The notes under the pieces: model-generated | Told to the model about the DNA's origin: nothing | What the model saw: the letters and a program-made list of their open reading frames with translations, nothing else | Database searches by the model: none | Shown: positions 25,401 to 36,959 of the stretch, piece by piece | Layout of the letters: the number at the start of each line of letters is the position of its first letter | Position numbering within the stretch: position 1 is the stretch's first letter | Assembly: GCF_947179165.1 (NCBI RefSeq) | Contig: NC_077247.1 | Location: 14,578,501-14,642,500 of the forward strand | DNA: 64,000 nt | Origin: Solanum dulcamara | Taxonomy: Eukaryota; Streptophyta; Magnoliopsida; Solanales; Solanaceae | Direction: 5' to 3' | Made by a program: the position numbers and the translations under genes

Positions 25401-25971
25401 ACTAAGGAGTCATATACACATATATATATATATAAGGTGACATGTGTCATCCCCTAAGAGTGACACGTGTCAAGCCCTTATTGGGCCATCTCAACACACG
25501 GCCAATGGGGTGCTGCCACGTGGCAGTGGGGTCCACCTCCCCAAGCAGGTGGGTCACCTACTTGACCCCAAGCAGGTGGGTCACCTGCCTGCTTGAGGTG
25601 CTGCCACGTGTCGCTTCATCATTGGCTACCACGTGTCGTCTTTTTTTCCCTTCCTCGCGGGCTCGTAATCTCGTCTTATTTTGTGTACCTATGTAATCCG
25701 TTCTACGTAAGTTTGATATATGCTTAAGTAGCTCAAGTGCATATGACTTTTAACTTAGTAGCTTACATAGGTAAATCGAGTCCTACGACTCATTACTTGG
25801 CCTCCAATTCCTTCCGGACTCTTATGATTTCATCTCCAACCTTCTCTAGTATGGGGTATCACATTCTCCCTTCCATAGAGCCGTTTGATAGTGTCGTAGC
25901 ATATCCGGTTCATATGGTAATGTCCAAGGAACTTATGAAACATTCTGAGTTTAAAAGGGTGAGGTGTAACA
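22405..25971 (-). repeat. Solo LTR related to element H
   Basis: It begins TGACACGACCCAACCCCG and ends GAGGTGTAACA, with a perfect 5-bp duplication TTCTA at 22400-22404 and 25972-25976. At 3567 bp it is longer than the H LTRs but collinear with them in the first and last thirds (ACAAGCCGACAAGGCTGCCA near 22583, GTGACATGTGTCAT near 25438). The 45-bp array is absent; instead 23040-23270 has spaced CCGGCCC and CTGGCCC words. No internal region is present, so it arose by recombination between two LTRs. Frames at 23949-24185, 24830-25036, 25442-25696 and 25737-26153 show no known domain. Confidence 0.9.
25408..25640 (-). promoter_or_regulatory. G-box cluster beside an (AT)n TATA region in the solo LTR
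   Basis: There are four CACGTG cores: inside the perfect palindrome TGACACGTGTCA at 25461-25472, inside the perfect palindrome CTGCCACGTGGCAG at 25513-25526, and at 25605-25610 and 25630-25635. On the minus strand they lie directly before a TATATATATATATA run at about 25420-25435. G-boxes bind plant bZIP and bHLH factors in light and abscisic acid responses; that this one works is inference. Confidence 0.55.
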
Positions 25972-26537
25972 TTCTACTTCACTTTGTGTTATATCATATT
26001 TGTTTACTTGTGCTATATTTGCCTGATTACCTCAGAATTATACTTGCTTTATCTGTAGAGATCAGTCGGCCTATGCCTACTGAGTACTATTTATTTGGTG
26101 CTCCAACTACACTTCTACCCCCTGCAGATCATAGTACGGGTTCTGGCCATTGATTTGGATTGATGTAGAGCAGCTTCTGATTCGGAGATTTGGTGAGTTC
26201 CTGGCGGTGTCGGAGTTGCCGATTTCCATCCATGTTGGAATAGGACTAGTCTTTACTTTTTTTTGAAGATTTTCTGTACTCATATTGTACTTGTAAAAGC
26301 CTTGTATTTGTATTTATTTTAGATGCTCGATTACTGAGTGATGCCAGGTCATGGGGGTTTCTTGTATTGTTTCAATTGTTCTCTTTCTTCTCATTATTAC
26401 TTACTTTTCACTTTATTTATTCATCTTCCGCTTGATGGCCCATTGCCTATGGTTCCAAGCTAAGGATTAAGGGTTAGGCTTACCTTCTTGTGGGTGTTAA
26501 CAGGTGCCATCATAACCTAAGAAATTGGGTAGTGACA

Positions 26538-26964
26538 AACTCCAGTCATATCCACTATATTAGGTTCAACTCTTTTTGTTTAAACACATACTGTAAGCTC
26601 TTGTAATTAGTAAGAACGTCCACATGTACACCCTAAATATAGTGATGCCAAATCTTGATACCAAATACTACCGCTGCCATATCTAGATCATGAGTAGGAT
26701 AATTCCTCTCATGGATCTTTAGATTTCTTAAATCTGCATCAAAATAAGACCTGGTCCAACTCTTGATGCATCACAATAAATGACAAAACCATTTGTTCTC
26801 TCGGACAGGGTCAAAGCTGGAGCAGTAGCCATCTCATTTTCAACTCTTGAAAACTTTTTTCACATGCATTTGACCATAGAAACTTGGTCTTCTTCTAAGT
26901 TATCTTAGTCAATAGAGATGATATCGGTGAAAATCCATCAACAAACCTCCTATAGTAATCGACG
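26538..26964 (-). pseudogene. G1 RNase H and end of RT
   Basis: Minus-strand wording from 26964 down: YYRRFVDGFSPISSLLTK, then FLWSNACEKSFQELK (the RT thumb to RNase H junction), then RNase H pieces, ending with SLQYVF-like wording near 26600. It continues below R1-1 at 9455 with the DYDI block. Several stops. The piece is bounded by R1-1 on the left and R1-2 on the right. Confidence 0.85.
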
Positions 26965-29900
26965 TGTAAGGATCCTCTAGATAATTTTTTCATGATGCCT
27001 TCTTTTAATTGTTTAGAGCATTCTTATAGTGACTCCAAGTTAATTATGACCTGCTGGCACTAATCGTTTGGTTGCCTGGTTGTTCATTTGGGGTTTAGGC
27101 CTGTTTCTCTACTTTGGAGCTTTTGAAATTTGGAAAGTTGATTTGGTCATAACATCAAGTAAACGACCTTAGAATGGAATTCTAATAGTTTCATCAACTC
27201 CAAAATGGAAAAATTAGGCCAGTATCATAGTGTCATGTGTATCGAGGCATTCGGTGCGAGTTTGGGGCCATTGGGCACTTTAACCTTTGAAATTTGGCCT
27301 AAGGTTGGCCTTTGTCAATATTCTAGGAAAATGCGCTCGAATGAAAATTATGTAAGTGCAGTTACTTCTTAAATGCAAAGTTTGATCTAAAATGACCTTT
27401 TGTTTGCTTCTCAAGGCTACTAGTCTAATCCTGAGGTCTGTTGTAGAATTTTACTAAAAATGGAATTTGGGTGTGGGACCTACTTTTCATTAAAAAGAAC
27501 TCATATAGAAATTTCAAATGTGCTATTGAGTCCAGGACAACAATTTTTTTGGGGGTAGCATATCTCTTTTGCATGCACGGGATTCTGAAAGAATCTAGAG
27601 CACCCCACTGAAGAATTGGACAAAGCCAAATATCATGTTGCAGTAGTTGCTGGTGCAAGAGTATTTTGTTCACTGCATCTGTGGGCCCCTTGGTCGCATT
27701 TAGGGAGAAGAGCTCTTTGTTCTCTATGTTCACGGAGGTCTTATGGTTTTTTCTCTGCGTTTGTGGGTCAGTGTCTGCATTGGGAGATATTTGCCTTTTC
27801 CTGCTCAACATTCGTGTGGAGGACTCCATGATAGAAGAGTTCTAGCTTCTTCTTCTCCATATTCATAGGATACTATATCCGAGTTCGTGGATATTAAATC
27901 CTTGGTCTTTTAATTAAAAAGACCAAGGACGAACTCAGCTCATTTAAGCAATTTCAAAATTCATTTATGGGAGCTATACAAGTCAAAATTAGGTCATTTT
28001 AAGTCATGTAGGTTCATTATTATTGTGGTTACATGGGATATTGATCAAAAAGTGTTAGGGAGTCTTCATTATAGGTAAATGCTTGTTTTTACTTGTTCCA
28101 TAGCTTTAATTGGGATTAATTGTTGAATTTCTTGTATGTTCGTGTTTGGGCTATTCCGAGCCCTAAATTGTGTTCCATTTTGCAACGTAAGTTCGGGGAG
28201 GAATTTAGACCTTTTCATGTAGTCGGTTTTGGAATTACCAGAGCAAGTCCCACATTTCCATTTTTGAGTCATTTTTAGAATTACAAGAGCGGGTCCTACA
28301 TTTCCATTTTTGCTTCAAAATTCGCCTATCTCCAATTTTAGTAATTTTACTATTGAAAGGAATGGATTAACATTGTGTACTTATTTTTGATAGTGTGACA
28401 GCATTCGGAGATCATTCAGAAGGGGAAAGTATGGTTATTTGATTGTGGATTGCTCGTGATCGTTCTTCAAGTAGGCTATGCCTACCCTCTCTTTAGATTG
28501 ATCTTGCGAATGTGAATGCTTGTTTATTAGTTAGAATTGGGGTTGGGTAGATATTGAATCATTCTTAGACGTTTAGAAATAATATTTTAGGCCAATTTCG
28601 GGAATTGTTTTGGTACCATTGAGCATGTTACTTGCCTTTATTGATCATCCATGCATTGTGTTATATTTTAATACTAGGTTTCCTTTTCATTTGGAGAATA
28701 TTTAGACTTGGTCTAGGTTTGATTATTGCTTTCCTTAGAAATGCATTATTCAGACCCCGATAGGCCTTAAGTTTTCCTTAACGTCTCTTTGACCGGATTA
28801 GATCCCTGTAGACTAGTGTAGTAGAACAAAGTCTGTTAGTTTGAGCCTTAGCTATGCGGTACGCTTGCTCAGATGATACACTATCCTTACTTCACCAATG
28901 TTGCAGCTTTATGAGTTTTAACAGCGACACCAAGTTTCGTTCTACAATTCAAAAATGGTTTTGGGTTTAGTTTAAATGGGTTAATTTCTTTGCTAGGTGT
29001 GGATGGCATTCCACAGATATTCATGACTATAGACAGTTGGGAGCACTTGAAGTAGTAGTATTGGCACTTTTAGCGAACATTCGGATTCAAGCTTCTGCCT
29101 CGACCACATTGACACCTTCAAAGAGAATTTGATTAAAGGTCTGGCGTCAATCATTTGAATCCTTATAAAGAGCATCCGGTTAGAGATTCGGCCTCAGTTA
29201 CTCGACACTTATGATTAATTAATTTGATACTTCTGGTGAGAATCTCATTAGAGGCCTAACCTCTTATCTGCCAGATTCTGCTGGTTCAGTTTAACGTTAT
29301 GGTATTGCATTCTCTGGTCTTAGGCTCTCTAATTCAGTTGCTGGTAGTTATAGCTATTTTGTGTACTCTTTGGGCTTATATGGGTGCATTCAGATTTTTA
29401 TTTAAACTTATGCATGAGTGTACCTTCTAGGCTCATGAGGGGTCCAGTTAGGTGTAGCTAGCTTGTAGATTACTTTAGTTAGGATCTTTTCTACACTCAT
29501 ACGCATTTCATTACCTTAGACTTCTATTTGTGACCTCTATTCTGTTTTATTCTTTCTTTTCATATTGCTTTTACTTTTCAAGTACTATCGGTCTATGATG
29601 CCTACTGGGTACCCATTATCTTGGTGCTCATTCTACACTCTACATCTATTTTTGTGATGTATATTTGAGCACCAATGGATAGGGTTGATTCAAGCTTGCA
29701 GCAGTCTGATTAGGAGATGAGGGTGAGCACATGGTATTTTTTGTACTGTTTTGGTCTCCATCTGTATATATATTTGACTAGTCTTTTGTTTTTGAGAAAA
29801 GTCTTGTTTCTGTGGTCCATTTTTGGGACTTGTACTCTTTTATTTAGGCAGCTCTATACTTGTGACTTCCAGGTTTTGGGAGAGATCATTTGTATATATA

Positions 29901-30069
29901 TATATTTTGGCTTTTTCCACGTATCTATTTTGTTTATATTTAAATTGCTTATACTTGTTTAGTTTCTAGTCTTAAACACATTAAATGTTGTTCTAGGTTA
30001 TGGTTTGCCTTACCTACTGGTGGATTATATAGTAGGTGACATCATAACTCGAGAAATCGGGTTGTGACA
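26965..30069 (+). repeat. Family-R LTR copy R1-2 (solo LTR)
   Basis: It starts TGTAAGGATCCTC and ends GGGTTGTGACA, about 3.1 kb, and shares with R1-3 the blocks GGCACT-AT-GTTTGGTTGCC near the start and GGACTTGTACTCTTTTATTT near the end. It interrupts the G1 RT between FLGLT (right side) and YYRRF (left side). The flanking 5-mers CGACG and TAGTC do not match, so either the duplication is gone or this LTR arose by recombination between elements. Frames at 27425-28272, 28993-29175 and 29717-29962 show no known domain. Confidence 0.75.
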
Positions 30070-31225
30070 TAGTCAAACCCAAGAAATTTCTTATATCAGT
30101 TAGGGAAATGGGGTTGGGCCAGTTCTTTACTACCTCAATTTTCTATGAATCCACTTGGATACCATCACCAGAAATAATGTGGCCTAGGAATGCCATAGAT
30201 GCATGCCAGAACTTGTACTTCAAAAAATCACCATATAACACTCGTTCCTTAAGAGCTTGGAGAACAAATCTAAGATGGTTGGCATGCTCCTCCTTGTTTC
30301 TCGTATAGATCCGAATGTCATGGATAAATACGATAACAAATATGTCTAGATACTACTTGAACACTCTATTCATAAGTTCAATGAATTTTGCAGGAGCATT
30401 AGTCAAACCAATGGACATAACTAGGAACTCAAAGTGACCATATATGGTTTTAAAAGTTGTCTTCAGAATTTCACTTTCTCTCACTTTCTATAGATAGTAT
30501 CCTATTATGAGGTCTATCATAGAGAAACAAGTCACACCCTGAAGTTGGTCGAATAGGTCATCGATTCTCGGAAGATGATATTTATTCTTTATGGTGACCT
30601 TATTCAATTGAAGATATTAATACACAATCTAAGGGAACCATCTTTATTTTACATGAATACGATAGGAGCGCTCCAAGGTGAGACACTCAGCCTAATAAAT
30701 CCCTTATCTAAAAGACATATCACTACTCTTTCAACTCTTTTAACTAGGCTGGAGCTATTCTATATGGTGGAATAGAAATAGGTTGACTATCGGGAAGAAC
30801 ATCTATTTTGAAGTCTATCTCTCTATCAGGAGGGACTCCAAGTAAATCTTTAGGAAAGACTTCAGGAAACTTACTCATAATAGGAACTGACTAAAGGGAT
30901 GGTGTCTCCATACTATTATCTCTAGCTCGAACAATATGGTAGATACACCTTTTAGAAACTAACTTTCTATCAAGGTATTAAATTAATTTAACCTTAGGCA
31001 ATGCTGGACTACCTTTCCACTCAATAATTTGCTCATTCAGACACTAAACCTTGATGACTCGGGTTTTACAATCAACTGAGGAATAACAAGCATAAGCTAG
31101 TCCATGCAAAACTCTCTTAGCTAGAATAGACTCACCAAAAGGAGTAGAAACACTAAAAGGCTCTAAAATATGCTCAGAAAGGATCCCAAACTTAACAACT
31201 AAATAAGAGGTGACGAAAGACAAAG
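30070..31225 (-). pseudogene. G1 reverse transcriptase and protease
   Basis: Minus-strand reading from 31225 down: LSFVTSYLVVKFGIL (after the protease active site), then STPFGESILAKRV, a linker with [22 protein letters not shown]-terminal pieces, then [19 protein letters not shown] near 30430, the active-site region, ALKERVLYGDFLKYKFW, FLGHIISGDGIQVDS and KIEVVKNWPNP near 30110. The catalytic YVDD box reads FIHD at about 30317-30330, so the first catalytic aspartate is lost. There are also several stops. Joins 26964 beyond R1-2 and 40055 beyond G2. Confidence 0.85.
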
Positions 31226-33349
31226 TGTCACAACCCTACCTAGGTCCTAGTCGTCACATGATGATCAAAACCCCAAGGTATCCAACTAAACCTTTTGTTC
31301 ATATCATAATCATGCATTAGGTAAAGCAAATATAGAAATAGCATAGAAAAGAGTATAACATAAAACGTAAGGGAAACATAATTCGACTACATAAGACTCT
31401 ACATAATTGTCCAACAATGACTCTAATCAAGAACCTGTACAGGGGCTAAGACATGTCCCTTGCTCACCCTAAAAATAATACATTACAAGATTCTTTGAAA
31501 AGAACAACAACAAATCATAACTTATTCCCGATATAGGAGGACTCACCAAGACTTCGCCAATAGAAAGCTCACTAGCCACGCGTGGGAAAGTGATCCTCAA
31601 CCTCAACCCCTACATTATAAGACAATGTAGGCAACAATATGTGTTAGTACTTTGAATAGACTAAGTATGAGGGCATGACATGCAATGTAAATAATGGGAT
31701 GCAATGATCAAGTAAATACATAAAAGATGAGATAAGTAAAGATGTGACAGAATGATAATGATCAAAGCATTTGAAAAGCACGGTTGAAATCGTGAAAATA
31801 CATAAGAGATCATATATGTGTGGGATAGGAACCATAAACGACAATAATACCATGCAAGCTTTAATATGGAATCTTGATGTTACCCCTACACCAAAAAAGG
31901 GGTATCTACTTGCTAAGGTAGACTCTACCCTATTTAGCGGGTCACAAACATACGCTATATGTAGATCTACTAGCTAAGACATAAGGCAACCTACGATGGC
32001 AAGTAGTTATGAGACAAGAGACTTTATATAAGGACCCTGTAGGTTGAGCCCCCACCTTAAGTCATTATTAGATGCTAAGTCAAATCCCACAGAGTACATA
32101 ACACAGTAATCATACTTACCATATATCATAAACTTATTCATCAACTTCACAGTTCATAGAGTAGCTTATTTCATAACATACTTGTAATATGAAAATTTTC
32201 CTTTCATCATTACAATCATATTTGCATAATTCAAACAGTTAGGTTCTAGGTCACCACATAGGGTCCTAAGTCACCTTACTTTATAACTTGCATGCAATTC
32301 ATATCTTGAATGTACTTGTGATTCATGATCACAATTCGTACTTGAATTTAGAGTAAAACTCTTATGTTTAATCAATTTGAATGATAATGATGACAACACC
32401 TTGCAAACATTAGATTCATAATCATACTTCATAATTTATCATAGCAAATAGGCTTTATGCATGGGCAATCGTAATTGAACTTAAAATCATGTAATTCATA
32501 TAGAAACATACTTATAATGATCAAATATGATGATTAAAAAAATATAATTTAAACATCTCAATGCAATTCATAAGATTAGGGCTACAAACTCAATTGAAAT
32601 TTATAAAACTTTAAGTAGAAACCTTGGGACTCGATACGTGAAAGGGACCCTAGATCAATCCATACATACCTTAATTTAATTTGACCTTGAAATTGAAAAA
32701 GTAGACTTGTTCTTGAATAAACCCTAGCCAAAAACTTGATAAAGAAGATGAATTTTGGAGGAACCTTGACAGAGAAGTCTTTTAGTTAATTGTGAGTAAT
32801 GAGGGAAAAGAATAGATTAAAGAGTATTTGGGATATTTTTGTACTGAATCTAGTCCCAAAAATGTCCACATAGATTAATAAAATAATATAGAATGACTAA
32901 AATACCCCTCATTTAACTGAAGCTGGGACTCACCACGGAGGACCCATCACAGCCTGTGATGCATCATCACGGTCCGTGGTGGTCTTCATGATGTTTGACT
33001 TGATCTTGAATTTTTGAGAGTTGCAGGGAAAGTTATAGAACTTTCTTCACAGGACCCTTCATGGTCCGTAAAGTACACCATGGGACGTGAAGAGTGGGAG
33101 TGGTGCATGCCCCACAAAACTCACCACGGTCCGTGAAATATTTCACGATTTATCGTGCCCTATCGTGGACCTCATCCTGCAAGGGTGAACCTCAGGGGCA
33201 CCACCATGGTGGCTTATCACGGGTCGTGATGCCCACCACGGACCGTGATGGCCTTCGTGGTCATCACCTAGTGCAAAAATTTACAGCTTTTCCAGATTTT
33301 CATGTTTTGATCCTTATTTTCTGACTTTTTCAGATTCTGGGGTCTTACA
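31226..33349 (-). repeat. 3' LTR of G2
   Basis: Starts TGTCACAACCCTACC and ends GGGTCTTACA on the plus strand; 2124 bp. At 32930-33270 (80-420 bases into the LTR in its own direction) it holds many words of the CACGGTCCGTGG type. Frames at 31771-31977 and 33094-33324 are non-coding by appearance. It carries about 360 bases (roughly 31270-31635) that the other LTR lacks. Confidence 0.9.
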
Positions 33350-33385
33350 ATATCTTTCTCTTGGAAAAATTCTTCCTCGAATAGG
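33350..33385 (-). other. Polypurine tract of G2
   Basis: The minus strand reads CCAAGAGAAAGATAT next to the LTR, after ATTCGAGGAAGAATTTTT; it is the same motif as in G1 and H, with a few changes. Confidence 0.75.
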
Positions 33386-33599
33386 ACTTAGGCTAGCATG
33401 GATGAAAACGGTAAGGAACATGACAGAGCAACATGAATGCAAAATATTTCGAAAATGCAAAAAATTATGTAATCTTTAATATTAAGCAAAAATATAACTT
33501 TAAAACTCATTTCGTGAACATGAATGCATATGTAACCATGAGAATAACCGAAATGCATGATTTGGGCCAATTGGTTCATGAAGGGGATAAATACCTCAA

Positions 33600-34989
33600 T
33601 TAGAAATGGAAGGAAAGATATGAGGATATCGGGACATCATATCTGCCTCGGCCTCGCATGTTGCACCCTCAACCTTTTGATTCCTCCATAACACCTTAAC
33701 TCAACTGGAACCTCTTCATAATAAAGACCCTCATTAACCTCAACACTGTCTAATGGTACAATGGAGCTAGGATCATCAACAAACTTCCTCAATAATGACA
33801 CATGAAACACTGGATGCACATGGTAAATCCAATTCATAAGCTACTTTCCCGATTCGCCTTTAAATCTGGTATGGGCCAACTAGCGGGGACTTAGCTTCCC
33901 TTTCTTACCAAAATGCATCACACCCTTCATGGGTGAAATTTTTAGGTAGACCCAATCGTTAGCTTCAAATTCAAGTTCTCTTCTCCTCATATCTAAATAG
34001 GACTTTTTTGAGTTTTGGCTATTTTTAATCTTTCTCTAATGAGTCTAACTTTTCTCCATAGCTTCAAATACCAACTTAGGTCCTATTAAAGCAACTTCAC
34101 TTACTTCAAATCATCCGATAGAGGATATATACTACCTACCGTATAAAGCCTGAAATGGAGCCATTTCAATGCTTGAGTGATGACTGTTATTATAAGCAAA
34201 CTCTATCAATGGCGATTGTCATCCCAGTTCCCTTTAAAATTGATCACACATACTCTAAACATATCTTCTAAAGTCTAAATGGTGTGTTCATCCTGACCAC
34301 CCGTCTGTGGATGAAAAGTTGTGCTAAGCTTTAGTTGGGTACCTAGGCCCTTTTGGAAAGATCTCTAAAACTAAGATGTGAACTGAGTAACTCGATCAAA
34401 AATGATAGACAGTGGGACACTATGACGCTTCACCAATTCTCGAATATACAATCTAGCATAGTCCTCAATTGAGTATGAAGTCTTAACGGGGAGAAAATGA
34501 GCCGACTTAGTCATTCGATCAATAATCACACAAATAGAATCATGTTGCCTACGAGTACGAGGCAAACCAGTAACAAAATCCATATTCAAGGCTTCCCATT
34601 TCTAAAAAGGAATCTCAATGTCTTGAGCCAAACCTCTTGGTTTTTTATGCTCAACTTTGACTTTTTCACAATTGGGACATTTAGACACAAATTCAGTTAT
34701 AACCCATTTCATGACATTCAACCAATACACTTCCCTCAAATCTCGATACATCTTTGTGGAATCCAGATGAATAGAATACCGCCAAGGATGAGCTTCAGGC
34801 AATATCATATATTTCAAACCATTTACATTAGGCACACACAATCGGCCTTGATATCTCAAAACACCATATCCCCCTTAGGAGAAAGTCTCAATAGCTTTTT
34901 TAGTAACCGATTTTTTGAATCAGCCAAAGCGGGGTCATTATCTTTTTTTTCTTTAAATCTACCACAAGAGACGATTCAAAACTATTTTG
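33600..34989 (-). pseudogene. G2 integrase and C-terminal tail
   Basis: On the minus strand, 34859-34602 is an 85-residue frame with the integrase zinc-binding domain (histidines in EAHPWRYSIH, then CPNCEKVK) and KKPRGLAQDIEIP. At 34589-34371 follows the catalytic core start, MNMDFVTGLPRTRRQHDS, VIIDRMTKSAHFLPV and SIIFDRVTQFTS. The second aspartate site, normally SDRG, reads FDRV. Lower down, 33837-33637 holds the tail with VHPVFHVSLLRKFVDDPSS and YYEEVPVEL. Stops between these pieces break the gene. The conserved glutamate of the core is in a shifted region near 34250 and I could not confirm it. Confidence 0.85.
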
Positions 34990-36479
34990 CACCATAACTC
35001 CTCCCACTTCTGAATCAACCAATCGCACACCCAAACGGGCTAACATGTGCACATTCCGTACTAGCTCTTTCTTCTCATTATCAACATGGGAAACATTGTT
35101 CATAGACAATCTACTAATAGAGTCAGTGACCACATTCGCCTTACCCGGATGGTAAAGAACACTCATGTCATAATCCTTCAATAGTTCAAGCAATCTTCTT
35201 TGATAAAGGTTAAAGTCCTTTTGAGTGAATACATATTGTAAACTCTTATGATCGATGAAAACATCTACATGGACACCATAGAAATAGTTTCTCCACAATT
35301 TCAAAGAAAATACCACTACAGCCAATTCCAATTCATGAGTTGGGTTATTCTTCTCTGTATCTTGAGTTGCCTTGAAGAGTGAGCTATCACTTTGCCAATT
35401 TTTATTAAGACACAACCAGGACCAACTTGTGAAGCATCAAAATATACAATAAAACCATCGGAACCTTCTGTCAAAGTCAACACCAAAGAGGAGATAAGTC
35501 TATCCTTCAACTCTTAGAAGTTTTTCTCACATGCCTTGGACAATTGGAATTTTACCTTCTTTTTAGTCAAAGAAGTCAAAGGCGATACAATGGAAGAGAA
35601 ACCTTCCGCAAACCATCTGGCTAAGACTAGAAAACTCTGAATATCAGAAGGATTCATGGTTTAGGCAAATTCTTGACAGCTTCTGTCTTTTTCAGATCAA
35701 CCATAATTCCTTCTTCGTAAAACATATGACCAAGGAAATCAACTGACCTTAGCCAAAAGTCATATTTCCTAAACCTTTCATACAATCGTCGGTCTTTGAA
35801 AATTTACAACACAATCCTCAAATAATTGGCATGTTCTTCTTCACTGCACAAGTAGATCAGAATATCATCAATATGGACGATCAGAACCATATCCAAATAT
35901 TACCTAGATACCTTATTTATCAAATCCATAAAAGCTATAGGGGCATTCGTTAGTTTGAAAGACATAACCAAAAATTCAAAATGACCATACCGAGTTCTAA
36001 AGGCTATCTTTGGAATGTCACACTCCCACACTCGGAGTTGGTGATAACCCGATTGAAGGTCAATCTTTTAAAAGTAACTTTCTTCTTGAAGCTGATTGAA
36101 TAAGTCATCAATACTTGGGATAGGATATTTATTCTTGATTGTGACCTTGTGCAGTTGGTGATAATCTATACACATTCAGAATGGCCCATCCTTCTTCCTC
36201 ACAAATAACACGGGACCACCCCAAGTAGAAATGCTCGACCTTATAAAACCCTTATCCAACAAATTCTTCAATTGTTCCTTCAACTCTCTAAGTTCTGCCA
36301 GAGCCATATGATAAGGAGGAATAAATATAGGATACATTATCAAAGTTTATTTCCTTTTTGAGAGGAATACCTAGGAGATATTTGGGAAACACTTGTGGAA
36401 ACTCATTAACCTCTGAAACTGACTCAAGAGTAGGAGATTTGGAATCAACATCCCTAACCCACACTAAGTGATAAATTCA
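34990..36479 (-). pseudogene. G2 reverse transcriptase and RNase H
   Basis: Minus-strand RT wording begins near 36360 ([14 protein letters not shown]) and passes through a GFI-type region. Near 35862-35876 the active-site box reads HIDD in VHIDDILIY, so both catalytic aspartates remain although the first residue is changed. RNase H follows: YFDASQVGPGCVL at about 35455-35410, then HELELAAVVFSLKLWRNYF, FIDHKSLQYVFTQ (normally TDHKSL) and LLELLKDYDMSVLYHPGKA at 35340-35140. Frames at 35316-35510 and 34900-35415 cover this. Frameshifts and stops separate RT from RNase H. Confidence 0.88.
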
Positions 36480-36959
36480 CCCTTTTTAAATCATTTTTGG
36501 GCCATAAAATGTGAATTGAATTGACCCTTAACCACTAAATCGTTACCCTTCAACTCAAGAATAGGCTCATTAGGAAACTGAAATTTTACCACTCAGGTTG
36601 TACAATGTATGGATACATAGGAGGCATGTAACCAATCCATATTGAGAATAATGTCAAAATCGGTCATGTCAAGTTCAATAAAATCACAAGGGATATATTT
36701 ATGCAAAACTAACAGGGGACAGTTCCTATAGACTCTCTTAGCCATAACTGACTCACCAATGGGAGTATAAGCAGACAAGGCTCCATCAATATTTTAGGGC
36801 TAACATCAAACCTTGTATCCACATAAAGAGTAACAAAAGACAAAACCCAAATCAAGCAAGGAATAAACATCAAAGTGAAAGACCCATAACATATCGATAA
36901 TAATATTAGGAATCTTTTCCACCTCCTGCCTACCATGAAAAGCGTAGAACCGATTATTG
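36480..36959 (-). pseudogene. G2 protease region
   Basis: The minus strand gives a DVYSLLDLG stretch at about 36880 where the catalytic DPGA/DxG site would be, then PIGESVMAKRVYRNCPLLV and the conserved DFDIILNMDWLHA at about 36660-36620 that follows retroviral-type proteases in this family. The active-site surroundings have a stop and frame changes. It lies between gag and RT as expected. Confidence 0.8.

Larger units (their letters stand above)
9456..26537 (+). repeat. Family-R LTR copy R1-1 (solo LTR, holds two later inserts)
   Basis: It starts TGTAATAATCCTGAAGG and ends GGGTAGTGACA, matching R1-3, which starts TGTAATGACC and ends GGGTCGTGACA. Without the two inserts it is about 4.1 kb, in three blocks: 9456-11685, 21116-22404 and 25972-26537. 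No gag or pol is seen in those blocks. It lies inside the RNase H region of G1, and the flanking 5-mers are AGTTC and AACTC, a weak or decayed duplication. The sequence around 10000-10300 and 10800-11200 repeats blocks also seen at 27200-27500 and 57150-57700. I take it as a solo LTR from its structure. Confidence 0.7.

Noticed and set aside
27425..27829. A 134-residue minus-strand frame in R1-2
   Set aside because: It lies in LTR sequence, has low complexity and no motif; other family-R copies do not preserve it.
34497..34997. A 166-residue plus-strand frame
   Set aside because: It is the antisense shadow of the G2 integrase, whose motifs are clear on the minus strand.
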